From contig JAYSEK010000003.1 in assembly GCA_041913905.1 (NCBI GenBank), positions 124,001-188,000 of the forward strand: a DNA stretch of 64,000 nucleotides, written 5' to 3'. Position 1 is the stretch's first letter; every line of letters starts with the position of its first letter. This document shows, in pieces, positions 44,060-55,200 of the stretch. A program made the position numbers and the translations under genes. The notes under the pieces were generated by a model that searched no databases, was not told the DNA's origin, and saw nothing but the letters and a program-made list of their open reading frames with translations. This DNA is from Roseateles_B sp041913905 (GTDB lineage Bacteria; Pseudomonadota; Gammaproteobacteria; Burkholderiales; Burkholderiaceae_C).

Positions 44060-44677
44060 ATGAAAAAAAACCCAAGCCCGCGCCGTCCTTGCGCGCGATC
44101 CCAACCCACGGACGCCAGCCGCCGCATCTGGGCGCGCGGCCTGGTCGCGAGCGTCTCAGCCTTTACCTGGTGCAACTGCATGGCTCAACCCATCCAATGG
44201 TACGAACGGCCCGGCCAATGGTTCCGCAACGTCCTCTTCGCGCCGCGCGCCAAGGCGCCGGCGCCGTTGTCCCTGGGACGGCATGCCGACGGTCGCGCGG
44301 CCAGCCTGGCCGAGCATGGCGACGGGCTGCTGCTGATCTGCTTCTGGGCGTCCTGGTGCGGCTACTGCCGCAAGGAGCTGCCTCTGATCGACCAGGTCGT
44401 GCGCGGTCTCAAGTCGCCGCGGCTCAAGGTCCTGGCCGTCAACGTGCATGACGAGCCGGAGAAGGCCGCGGCCTATTTGGAAGGCAAGGACCTGCAGATG
44501 AGCCACAGCCGGGACGTCGACGGTGCCGTGGCCAAGAGCTACGCCCTCAGCCCCCTGCCGACCAGCGTGCTCGTGGACGCCAAGACGCGCCGCATCCTGC
44601 ACCGCTGGGAAGGGCTGGCGGACGCCGCCGAGCTGAGCACCGTGCTGCAAGAACACCTCAAGGCCAGCGCCCGCTGA
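44060..44677 (+). CDS. TlpA/DsbE-like thioredoxin-fold protein
   Basis: A 205-aa protein with a basic N terminus and hydrophobic stretch (about 23-37) that should export it, then a thioredoxin domain from about 68: active site WASWCGYCRKELP and cis-proline PLPTSVLV. It is 6 bases after the barrel gene. Acting in the periplasm it could reduce or oxidise a thiol of the product, of heme apoproteins or of the export proteins. A run of eight A residues follows the start codon, a possible slippage site, probably without effect. Confidence 0.9.
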   Translation: MKKNPSPRRPCARSQPTDASRRIWARGLVASVSAFTWCNCMAQPIQWYERPGQWFRNVLFAPRAKAPAPLSLGRHADGRAASLAEHGDGLLLICFWASWCGYCRKELPLIDQVVRGLKSPRLKVLAVNVHDEPEKAAAYLEGKDLQMSHSRDVDGAVAKSYALSPLPTSVLVDAKTRRILHRWEGLADAAELSTVLQEHLKASAR

Positions 44678-44735
44678 GGCACCTGGCATCCCTCAATGAG
44701 ACCCGGCCCAGCGCCGCCGTGGATGGAGACTCACC

Positions 44736-47700
44736 ATGACGACTGACAAGCCCCTGTCACAACAGCTCCCGCTGCTGCCCCAGCAACGCCGCCTTTATGC
44801 GCTGGACATGCTGGGCAGTGCCACCGCCTACAGCTTTCCCCTGGCCTATGAGATCGACGGCCCCGTTGACGCACGGCGCCTGCAGCAGGCGCTGCAGGCC
44901 GTGGTCGACGCGCGCCCGGTCTACCGCGCCAACTTCCGCATGGAGGAGGGCGTGCCGGTACAGCTGATTGCCGAGCAGCGCAGCATCACGCTGGAGCAGG
45001 ATGTGGCGCCTGAGGCCGAGCCGCAGGCCCTGTTCGAGGCCTGGCGCCGCCCCTTCGACCTGGCAAGCGACCTGCTGCTGCGCGCGCGCCTGGTCAAGAC
45101 GGGCGAGTCGCGTCATGTGCTGCTGCTGGACCTGCACCACATCATCACCGACCTGCATGCGCTGGACTTGCTGCTGGCCGACCTGGCCGCAGCCTACGCC
45201 GGCGAAGCCCTGGCACCCGAGCCCATGCCATACGTCCAGCTGCTGCAAGAGCCCGCAGCGCCGGACAGCGCCGAGGCGATGGCCGCGCATGAGCGCTTCT
45301 GGCTGGAGCAATTCGCGCAGGGCAGTTCCGTCGGGTCGCTGCCGGCGGACGCCGAACGGCCGGCGCTGCAGAACTTCCACGGCGCGCACCGCTGCTTCGA
45401 GCTGCGCACCGAGACCTGGGCACCGCTGCAGGAACGCTGCCGGCAGCTGGGGGTGGACGAGCGCAGCTACCTGTTCGCAGTCTTCCAGCTCTTCGTGGCC
45501 AAGCTCGGCGGGGATCCCAAGCTGGCCATCGGCTTCATCGATCATGGTCGGCCACAGGCCTGGCAGGAGCACATGCACGGCATGTTCGTCCGCACGCAGG
45601 CCCTGCCTTGCGCGCAGCCGGGTCCGCTGCGCTTCGACGAGCACCTGATCCGCCTGCACGAGCGCCTTGCCCAAGCCCAGCGGCATGCCGCCTACGGTTT
45701 GGACCGCCTGGTCGAGCGCCTGGGCGTGGCGCGGGATGCCAGCCGCAATCCGCTGTTCGATCTGGTCTTCCTCTTCAAGCCCGCCGAGCATGGGCGCTTC
45801 GCGTTGCCGGGTTGCACGGCGCGTGCGCTGACCCTGGAGACCTACCACGCCAAGTTCGACATGAGCCTGGTCGTGCAGCCGCGCGAGGGCGGCCTGAGCG
45901 CAGCCTTCGAATACAACACCAAGCTCTTCGGCGCGGCGACCATCGAGCGCTTCCTGCGCTACTTCCTGCTGCTGCTGAACAGCACCCTGCATCGCCCGGA
46001 CGCCAGCCTGGCCAGCCTCTCCCTGCTCAGCGATCGCGAGCAGGACGATCGCTGGCATGCCTCGCGCGGCCCCGCCCGACCGGTGCAGCGCCTGACCATG
46101 CATGCACTGTTCGAGCAGGCGCTGCGCGAGCATCCGCAGCGGATCGCCGTGGAGTCGGCCGCTGCAAGCCTGACATACGCCGAGCTGGGGGCGCGCGTGC
46201 ACCGCCTGGCGCACCGGCTGCGCGGCCTGGGCGTCGGCCGTGGCCGCATGGTGGGTGTCGTGAGCGAGCATGGCTGGGAGCAGGCTGTCGCGACGATGGC
46301 CATTCTCTGCGCAGGCGGTGTCTACGTTCCGCTGCATCCCGAGCTGCCGCGCAATCGCCTGGCGGACCTGTGCAAGGCCTGCGACATCGAGCTGTTGCTC
46401 ACCCAGAGCTGGCTGCAGGACCGCGTGGCCTGGCCCGAGGGCCTGCAGCGCATCGCCGTCGACGATCTGCAAGCCTGCGCGCAGGAGTCCGAGCTGCCCC
46501 TGGATCAGGCGCAGACGCCCGAAGACATGGCCTACGTCATCTTCACCTCCGGAACCACCGGCATGCCAAAGGGCGTGGTGATCGACCACCTGGCCGCCGT
46601 CAACACCCTGCTGGACGTGAACCGCCGCTACGGCGTCGGTCCGGGCGACAAGGTGCTGGCGCTGTCCAACCTCAACTTCGACCTCTCGGTCTACGACATC
46701 TTCGGCACCTTGGCGGCCGGCGCGACCGTGGTGTACCCAGCGGCCGACTCGGCCAAGGATCCGGCCCACTGGCTGGCGCTGGTCCGCCATCACGGCGTGA
46801 CTGTGTGGAACTCCGTGCCCGCGCTGATGGCCCTGCTCTGCGACCAGCCTGGCGTGCAAGACCTGACCCTGCGCTGCGTGATGCTCTCGGGCGACTGGAT
46901 TCCCGTCAACCTGCCGGCGCAAATCCGCTCGATCTGCAGGGAGGGCGTGGCCGTCCACAGCCTGGGCGGTGCGACCGAGGCCTCGATCTGGTCCATCACC
47001 CACCCCATCGTCGAGGCGGATGGCCAGCGGCACCGCATTCCCTATGGCCACGCGATGGACAACCAGGAGTTCCATGTGCTGGACGAGGCCATGAACCCGT
47101 GCCCGGAAGGGGTGATGGGCGAGCTGTACATCGGTGGCGTCGGCCTGGCGCGCGAGTACTGGCGTGACCCGGAGCGCACGGCCCAGGCCTTCGTTCGCCA
47201 TCCCGCGCGCGGCTGCCGGCTCTACCGCACGGGTGACCTGGGTCGCTACCTCGGCAACGGCGAGATCGAGATCCTCGGCCGTCGCGACCACCAGGTGAAG
47301 ATCAATGGCTACCGGATCGAGCTGGAAGAGATCGAGGCCATCCTGCTCAAGGCGCCCGGCGTGCGCAAGGCCGCCGTGGCGGTGCAGTCCCACGACGGTC
47401 GGCAGCTGCTGTGCGCCTACCTCGTGGAGACTGCCGCAGGCCAGGCCGGCGATGACCGGGCGCTGATGGAGCATCTGTCGGCGCAGCTGCCCGAGTACAT
47501 GGTGCCGCAGCATTACCTGCGGCTGGCCGAGCTGCCGCTGGGCGCCAACGACAAGGTCGACCGTTCCGCCCTGCCAAAGCCGGAGCTTGCCCCCTGCGTC
47601 CATGGCTACGAGGCTGCCCGCAACGCGACCGAACAATGCCTGGTGGACATCTGGCAGCAGGTGCTGCGCGAGCCAGGCATTGGCGTGCATGACAACTTCT

Positions 47701-49223
47701 TCCGCCTGGGCGGGGACTCGATCAAGGCCATCCAGATCGCCTCGCGCCTGCGTGAGCGGGGCTTCTCGCTGCGGGTGGACGACCTGTTCCGGCATGGATC
47801 CATCGCCGAACTGGCGCCCCATCTGAAGCAGGCACAGGTGCTGAGTGAAAGCGCCATCCAGGGGGCGGTGGGCCTGACGCCCATCTGCCGCTGGTTCCAG
47901 GAACAAGTGCATACCGATGCCCATCACTGGAACCAGGACATCGTGCTGAGCTGGCCCGGCGCGCTGGATGCCGAGGTTCTTCACAAGGCCTTGCTGGCCC
48001 TGGTCGACCACCACGACCTGCTGCGCGCGCACTACGCCGCGGATCGGACGGCCCTGGAGGTCGCACCGCAGGGCAGCCTGCAAACGCCGCTGACCGTCTA
48101 CGAGTTGAAGGGGGCGGATGCCCAAGCGCAGATGCTGGCGCTGTGCGACGAGGCGCAGGCCAGCCTGGACTTGCAGGCCGGCCCCTGGCTCAAGGCGCTG
48201 CTGTTCAAGGATGCCGGCGGCGACCGCGTGGCCCTGATTGCCCATCACTTGGTGGTGGATGGCATCTCCTGGCGCGTCATGGCCGAGGACCTGAGCCTGG
48301 CCTGCCGCCAGCTGCAAGCCGGTCAAGCGCCACGACTGCCGGCGCGCAGCCATTCGATGCGCCGTTGGATGGAGGTGCTGCAGCAGGAGGCCCAGGCCCA
48401 GCGAAGCCTGGACGAACTGCCGCTTTGGCAGAGCATCTGCTCCAGGTTCCCGGTTGCACGGGCCCTGGGCCGCGTGGGCGATGCCCGCCAGCATCGCGTC
48501 AGCCTGCACGCCGGTCTGACGCGCGAGCTGCTGACCAGCGCCCACCAGGCCTACAACACCGAGATCAACGACCTGCTGCTGACGGCGCTGGCTCGGGCCC
48601 TGTACCGCGTCCGCGCCGACGAGGCCCTGTGCCTGCAGCTGGAAGGGCATGGCCGCGAGCCGCTGCAGGAGGGCGTGGACATCAGCCGGACTGTGGGCTG
48701 GTTCACCAGTGCCTATCCGGTGCACCTGGGAGCCGACGAGGCGGATGTCGGCACCCATATCCTGCAGGTCAAGAAGACCCTGCGGTCGCTGCCGCGCAAG
48801 GGCGTTGGCTTCGGCATCCTGCGCTACCTGGCGGACCTGAGCCCCGAGCAGCGGCAGTCGCTGCAGTACCAGGCGCCGCTGAACTTCAACTACCTGGGCG
48901 AACTGGGCGGGCGTGTGGACGACGAGGGTGTGCAGTTCGCCTTCGGCACCGCCGGCCAGCGGCGCAGCCCGCGCAGCGAGCTGCTGGCGCCGCTGGACCT
49001 GCAATGCCTGCTTCAGGACGGCGCACTGCACCTGCGCTTCAGCTACGACCCGGGCCACTGGCAGGCGGTCGAGGTGGAGTCGCTGGCCCAGGCCTACCTG
49101 GCCGCGCTGGCCGAGCTGGCCGCGCATTGCGCGTCACGCGAGCAGGTGCACTACACGACCTCCGACTTCGAGATGGCCGAGGTCGACCAGGACGAACTGG
49201 ACCTGATCGCCCGCAGCTTCTGA
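44736..49223 (+). CDS. nonribosomal peptide synthetase, C-A-PCP-E (cysteine-type A domain)
   Basis: A 1495-aa single-module NRPS. Condensation domain 10-445 with H134-H135 and D139 (HHIITDL, last position leucine instead of glycine). Adenylation domain about 455-955 with FTSGTTGMPKG; by hand alignment to GrsA the pocket code reads D-L-Y-N-M-S-L-I-W-K, one change from the cysteine code DLYNLSLIWK. The strings DLSVYDIFG and LGGATEASIWS also belong to that subgroup. PCP with Ser995 (GGDSIKAIQ). Epimerisation domain about 1045-1490 with H1170-H1171, D1175 (HHLVVDGISW) and RTVGWFTSAYPV. The predicted product is a D-cysteinyl thioester joined to an acyl or other donor. There is no cyclisation domain, so thiazoline formation is not expected. 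Confidence 0.92.
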   Translation: MTTDKPLSQQLPLLPQQRRLYALDMLGSATAYSFPLAYEIDGPVDARRLQQALQAVVDARPVYRANFRMEEGVPVQLIAEQRSITLEQDVAPEAEPQALFEAWRRPFDLASDLLLRARLVKTGESRHVLLLDLHHIITDLHALDLLLADLAAAYAGEALAPEPMPYVQLLQEPAAPDSAEAMAAHERFWLEQFAQGSSVGSLPADAERPALQNFHGAHRCFELRTETWAPLQERCRQLGVDERSYLFAVFQLFVAKLGGDPKLAIGFIDHGRPQAWQEHMHGMFVRTQALPCAQPGPLRFDEHLIRLHERLAQAQRHAAYGLDRLVERLGVARDASRNPLFDLVFLFKPAEHGRFALPGCTARALTLETYHAKFDMSLVVQPREGGLSAAFEYNTKLFGAATIERFLRYFLLLLNSTLHRPDASLASLSLLSDREQDDRWHASRGPARPVQRLTMHALFEQALREHPQRIAVESAAASLTYAELGARVHRLAHRLRGLGVGRGRMVGVVSEHGWEQAVATMAILCAGGVYVPLHPELPRNRLADLCKACDIELLLTQSWLQDRVAWPEGLQRIAVDDLQACAQESELPLDQAQTPEDMAYVIFTSGTTGMPKGVVIDHLAAVNTLLDVNRRYGVGPGDKVLALSNLNFDLSVYDIFGTLAAGATVVYPAADSAKDPAHWLALVRHHGVTVWNSVPALMALLCDQPGVQDLTLRCVMLSGDWIPVNLPAQIRSICREGVAVHSLGGATEASIWSITHPIVEADGQRHRIPYGHAMDNQEFHVLDEAMNPCPEGVMGELYIGGVGLAREYWRDPERTAQAFVRHPARGCRLYRTGDLGRYLGNGEIEILGRRDHQVKINGYRIELEEIEAILLKAPGVRKAAVAVQSHDGRQLLCAYLVETAAGQAGDDRALMEHLSAQLPEYMVPQHYLRLAELPLGANDKVDRSALPKPELAPCVHGYEAARNATEQCLVDIWQQVLREPGIGVHDNFFRLGGDSIKAIQIASRLRERGFSLRVDDLFRHGSIAELAPHLKQAQVLSESAIQGAVGLTPICRWFQEQVHTDAHHWNQDIVLSWPGALDAEVLHKALLALVDHHDLLRAHYAADRTALEVAPQGSLQTPLTVYELKGADAQAQMLALCDEAQASLDLQAGPWLKALLFKDAGGDRVALIAHHLVVDGISWRVMAEDLSLACRQLQAGQAPRLPARSHSMRRWMEVLQQEAQAQRSLDELPLWQSICSRFPVARALGRVGDARQHRVSLHAGLTRELLTSAHQAYNTEINDLLLTALARALYRVRADEALCLQLEGHGREPLQEGVDISRTVGWFTSAYPVHLGADEADVGTHILQVKKTLRSLPRKGVGFGILRYLADLSPEQRQSLQYQAPLNFNYLGELGGRVDDEGVQFAFGTAGQRRSPRSELLAPLDLQCLLQDGALHLRFSYDPGHWQAVEVESLAQAYLAALAELAAHCASREQVHYTTSDFEMAEVDQDELDLIARSF

Positions 49224-49261
49224 CACCTATCCGCAAACTCCGAGGAATTCGAGGTCACGCC

Positions 49262-52200
49262 ATGGAAGTCCTGCAGCCTGCGGCACCTGTGTCCAGGAAC
49301 ATCGTCGACGTGTATCCCCTGTCTCCCATGCAGACGGGGCTGCTGTTCCATTCCCTGCTGGACGAGCAGTCCGGCGCCTACTTCGTGCAGATCCGCATGC
49401 GCCTGCGCGGCGAGCTGGATCTGGCACTGATGGAACAGGCCTTTCGCCAGCTCGTTGCCAGCCATGGCGTGCTGCGGACGGCCATCGTGCACGAGGGCCT
49501 GCGTCAACCGCAGCAGCTGGTGCTGCGCAGCCGTGCGGCCCCTTTCGCCTGCCATGACCTCTCGACCCTGGAACCTGCGCTGCGGGAGCCAGCGCTACAG
49601 GCCCTGCTGGCCGAGGACCGCTCGCGCCGCTTCGTGCTGGACAAGGACCCCCTCTTCCGCATGATGCTGGTGCGCCGTGCGGCGGACTGCTTCGAAGGGG
49701 TGTTCTCCTTCCACCACATCATCCTGGATGGCTGGTGCGTGAATCTGCTGATCGACGGCCTGCTGGGCCTGTATGAGCGCCTGGTGCAAGGCGAGCGCGA
49801 ACCGCTGCTGCCGTCCGTGCCCTACAAGCACTACATCCGATGGGTGCGGGCCCAGGACGAAGGCCAGGCCCGCGACTACTGGCGCGACTACCTGGCCGAC
49901 GCGCCGCCGCTGGCCATGGTGCCCAAGAAGGCGTGGCGCAGCGAAGACGCCGCACAAGCGCTCCAGGCCCAGGAGTCGTCGCGCTACGTCAATCGCAGCT
50001 TCGAGCACGGCTTTTCCGAAGCGCGCACCCGTGCCCTGCAGGCCTTGTGCCGCAACCAGGGCCTGACGCTCAACAGCGCCCTGCAGACCCTCTGGGGCTT
50101 GGCGCTGCAGCGCTACAACCGCAGCCAGGATGTGGTCTTCGGCTGCGTGGTCTCGGGCCGCAGCGACGAGCTGCCGCAGGTCGAGTCCATGGTCGGCATG
50201 ATGATCAATACCTTGCCGCTGCGCCTGCGCTGCGAGGGCAGCGAGCCCTTCACCCAGGTGGCCCGGCGCCTGCAGGACGAGTTCCGGCAGTGCGAGCGGC
50301 AAGGGCATCTCGCGCTGGCCGAGATGCAGCGCTGCGCAGGCGGGCAGGGCGAGCTCTTCGACACCCTGTTCGTGTTCCAGAACCTGCCGGAGCGCAGCGC
50401 GCCGGTGTCCGGCCTGCACATCGACCAGGTGCGGGAGGTCGAGCAGACGCACTACGACTTCAGCCTGGTGTTCAAGGTCGGCGAGGAAATCCGCGTGACC
50501 TGCGTCTACAACGGTGCCCGCATCGAAGAGGCCCAGGCCCGTGCGGTCATGGAACACCTTCAGGCACTGATGGACGGCGTGCTGGCCGCGCCCGAGGGCC
50601 GCGTGGATGCGCTCGACATCGTGGGTGTCGAGGAGCAGGGCCGGCTGCTGCAGGCGCTCAGCGGCCGCAGCGTGCGGCTGCCCGCTCAGGACGATCTGTG
50701 CACACGCCTGCGCCAGGTGGCACGCGAGCGGGCCGGGCATCCCGCCGTGGTCGATGGCGAGCGGCGCCTCAGCTATGAAGCGCTGGACCGCGAGTCCGAC
50801 GCGCTGGCTCGGCGACTGCTGGGCCTGGGTGTTCGCGAGGGCGATCTGGTCGGCCTGATGCCCGGCCGCCATGCCCGCATGCTGCTGGGCCTGCTGGCCA
50901 TCCTCAAGTGCGGGGCGGCGTATGTGCCGCTGGATGCCGCCATGCCGGCGCCGCGGCTGGCCCACATCGTGCAGGACACCGGCATGCGCCATCTGCTGTG
51001 GGGCGGCCGGCGTGCCGAGTGGACGCCAGAGGGCTTGCAAGTGCTGGACCTGGACGCGCTCCTGCACGACGGCACCCCCGAGCCCAGCCTGTCGCTGCCG
51101 GACTGCCATGGCGGCATGCGGGCCTATGTGATCTACACCTCGGGCTCCACGGGGCAGCCCAAGGGCGTGCAGATTTCGCATCGCAATGTGCTGAATCTGC
51201 ACATGGCCTTCGAGAACGACCTGAACTTCCGCGATGAGCGGATGACGCAGTTCGCGCCGCTGACCTTCGATGCCGCCGCCGGCGAGATATTCGTCACGCT
51301 GCTCGACGGCAGCACGCTGTACCTGATCCCCGAATCCATCCAGCAGGAGGTGGACCGCATCCAGTCATTCCTGGCTGAGAACGCCATCAGCTTTGCCAGT
51401 TTCCCGCCGGACTTCTTCGCGCATTTCGACCCCGCCTTGCTGCCGCAGCTGCGCAGCATCCTGACGGCGGGCTCGCGGCCCAACGTGGGCACCATCGAAC
51501 GCTGGCGCCAGCAGGCGCGCTACATCAATGCCTATGGGCCGACCGAGACCACGGTGCTGTCTACCGCCTGGTGCAGCGACCAGGCGCCGGCCGAGCAGTC
51601 ACATCTCTCCATCGGCCAGCCGCTGTGCAATACCCGCTGCTGCGTGATGGACGCCGCGCTGCGACTGGTGCCGCAGGGCGTCGCCGGCGAGCTCTGCATC
51701 GCGGGGGAAGGCGTGGCCCTGGGCTACCTGAACGAGCCGGCGCTGAATGAGCAGAAGTTCGTGACCAACCCCTATGTCGCCGGTGAGCGCATGTACCGCA
51801 GCGGCGACCTGGTGCGCCAACATGCGGACGGCTCGCTGGAGTTCCTGGGCCGCATCGACTTCCAGACCAAGATCCGGGGGCATCGCGTTGAACCCGAGGA
51901 GGTGGAGCGTGCGCTGCTGACCGTGCCCGGCGTGGCCGAGGCTGTGGTGGAGCCGCGTCTGGTCAAGGGTGTGAACTGCCTGTGCGCCTACTACACGCGC
52001 CAGCCGGGGCAGGGTGACGCCTTGGATGCCCTGGCGCTGCGCGAGGCCCTGGCGGCCGTGCTGCCGAGTTACATGCTGCCCAGCTACTTCATCGCGCTGC
52101 CGGCGCTGCCGCAGACCCGGCACTTCAAGGTGGACCGCAAGGCGCTGCCGGACCCGGTCCAGGCCAGCCAGGCGCAGGCGGCGAGCGCGGACTCGGCGGA

Positions 52201-55200
52201 CCCCTGGGTGGCGCTGGTCTGCGAACTGTGGTCCGAGGTGCTGGCCGTCCCGGTCAGCGGCCCGCAGGACAACTTCTTCGCGCTGGGTGGCGATTCCATC
52301 AAGGCCATCCAGGTGGTGGGGCAGCTGCGCAAGAAGGGTCAGTCCTTGCGGGTGGCCCAGCTGATGCAAACGCCCACCGTGGGCGAGATTGCAAGCCTGC
52401 TGCGTCGCGAGGCCGGGCCCGAGCGCATGCCGCAGGAGGCCGCGGCCGAGTCCGACCCCACCCCCGCACCCTACGAGCCCATGTCCCTGGTGAGCGAGCT
52501 GCTCAGCGAGGCCCAGATCGAAGGGCTGATGGCCCGGCTGTGTCCGCCTGAGTCCGAGGCGCTGGTCGAGGACCTGCTGCCGCTGTCGCCCACGCAGCAG
52601 GGCATGCTCTTTCACGGCATGGCGGATGCGGCGAGCAGCGCCTATGTCGGCCAGGTGCTGCTGGCGCTGCAGGGGCGCATCGAGCTGCGCCGCCTGCAGC
52701 GCACCTGCGAAGCACTCACCGCCCGCCACGCGGCGCTTCGAACCGCCGTGCTGAGCGAGGGCCTGCCCACCGCCATCCAGGTCGTCTACGACCACCGCGA
52801 AGCGGACTGCCAGGCGCTGCAGCGCCCGCCGGAACTGGCTGAAGCCGACTGGATCCAGCAGGTGCTGCACGAGGAGCGGGCCCGCGGCTTCGATTTGCAG
52901 CAGGACTCCCTGCTGCGCATGCGCCTGCTGGAGCTGGGCGGGGGCCGCCAGCAGCTGCTGATCTGTGCCCACCACATCGTGCTGGACGGCTGGTCCATGG
53001 GCCGGCTGGTGCAGGACTTCGTGAGCATCTACGCGGCGCTGGGCCGCGCGCGCAAGCCCTCGCTGCCACAGGCCCAGGGTCAGGCCGGCTACCTGGCCTG
53101 GTTGCAGGGGCGCAGCGAAGCGCAGCGTGCGCAATCGCGCGGGCATTGGGAGCGCCACCTGGCGGGTGCCCCGGCAGGCAGCGCGCTGGAGCTGCCGCCG
53201 GTCGAGCGTCCCGATGCCGGGCAGCGCGTGCTGCGCGTGCAATGGGATGCACAGCTCAGCGCGGCGCTGGCGCAATGCGCGCGCGAGCTGGGCGTGACGC
53301 TCAGCAGCCTGTTCCAGGCCATGTGGGCGACGCTGCTGATGCGTCGCTCGGGCCAGGAGGATCTGTGCTTCGGCTGCGTGAGTTCGGGGCGCAGCATTGA
53401 TCTGCCGCAGGCGCAGGAGATCGTCGGGCTGATGATCAGCTCCGTGCCCCTGCGCGTGCGGGCCGGCGCGGCGCGCCCCTTTGCCGAGCTGCTGCGCGAG
53501 GTACACCGCGACTTCATCGGCAACGAGCAGCACGGGCACCTCGGATTGCCCGCCATCCAGGCCGCCGCCGACCGCCGCGAGCCGCTGTTCGACCACCTGC
53601 TGGTCTTCGAGAACTTCCCCATGGGGACGCTGGCGGGGGACGGCTTCGAGGTCGTCGGCAGCACGGTGATCGACGAAACCCATTACGGCTTCAACCTGGT
53701 CGTCAACCCCGGTGAGCAGATCGGCCTGATCGCCGCCTTCGATGCGGGCCGGCACGAGCCCGCTGGCGTGCAGCGCCTGCTGGAGCAGCTGCGCACGCTG
53801 GCCGGCTCGGTGCTGCAAGACGCGAACCAGCGCCTGGATCAGCTCGTCTGGCTGCCCGACGCCGAGCGGCAGGCGCTGCTGCAGGTGCTGGCGCACTCGG
53901 GTGACGAAAGCCCGTCCGGCCCGAGCCTGAAGCAGCGCTTCGAGCAGCAGGCCGCGACGCAGCCCGACGCGGTGGCTGCCGTCGATGGCGAGCGTCGCAT
54001 CACCTTCGGCGCACTGGACGGCCTTGCGAACCAGCTGGCACATGCGCTGGAACGCCTGGGCCTGCGTCCGGGCGAGCCCGTGGCGGTGCTGGCGGACAAG
54101 TCCCTGGAAGTTCTGGCGGGCGTGCTGGCCCTGCACAAACTGGGCGCCATCTACGTGCCGCTCGCTCCGAGCTGGCCGGCCGCACGCCTTGCGGAGGTTG
54201 TCGAGTTGGCCGGCGCCCGTGTGGCGCTGCATGGGCGCGATGCCGGGGACGAGGCCCTGCAAGGCCTGGCCGGGCGGACCGCGCTGGGCCTGGCCGGGCT
54301 GCTGGCGACGCCCGCCCGGCTCCGGTTGGGCGATGGGCAAGACCTGGCACTGGCCGGCGAGTCCGCCGAGCCTTTGCCCGATCGCGTCGGGCCGCAGGAT
54401 GCCTGCTACCTCATGTTCACCTCGGGAACGACGGGCAGGCCCAAGGGCATCGTCAACACCCAGGGCAATTTCTCGCACCTCGCCGAAGCCGTCAGCCGCA
54501 GTCATTACCGGCCGGGGCGGGGCGTGCTGCAGGTCGCGGCCTGGCACTTCGACGCCAGCATCATGGACGTCTGGGGCGCGCTGGCCAACGGCGCCACGGT
54601 CCATTTCTGCGAGGCCGACACGGCGGCCATCCTGCGGGCGCTGCGCACCGAGGTCATCCACGAGCTGATGATCTCGCCCAGCATCCTGCGCGAGATGGTG
54701 GATGCCCTGGGCGCCGCCGTGCAGGCTGAAGCCGCGGCGCCAACACTGGAGCAGCTGAGCTGCGGTGGAGAGCCGCTGCACTACGGCCTGTTGCGCCAAG
54801 CCCGGCAGCGACTGGGCGCCCACGTGCGCTTCCTCAACATCTACGGTCCTACCGAGACCACGGTGTTCTGCAGCAGCTGGCCCGTCCTTGAGCTGGAAAG
54901 CCCGCGCAGCGTGGTCGAGATCGGCAGGCCACTGCCGCGCACGGGGCTGTATGTGCTTGACGCGCAGGGGCAGCCGCGTGCGCGCGGCCTGGTGGGGGAA
55001 ATCTGCGTCAGCGGTGCGGGCCTGGCGGCCGGCTATCACGCAGCACCGGAGACCACGGCGGCCGCATTTTTGGATGCCGTCTTCGAGCCCGGCCTGCGCC
55101 TGTACCGCACCGGTGACCGCGGCCGCTGGAACGAGCAGGGCGCGTTGGAAATCGTAGGCCGCCAGGACGGGCAGGTGAAGGTGCGCGGCTACCGGGTCGA

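Noticed and set aside
44736..46070. Heterocyclisation (Cy) domain in front of the cysteine-type adenylation domain.
   Set aside because: The domain has HHIITD, the ordinary condensation motif, and no DxxxxD Cy motif, so thiazoline formation is not predicted.
48143..49261. Apparent upstream extension of the second NRPS frame through the first NRPS gene.
   Set aside because: The translation before 49262 has no domain motifs and overlaps the epimerisation domain of the first NRPS. ATG 49262 has a ribosome binding site and the normal C-domain N terminus.
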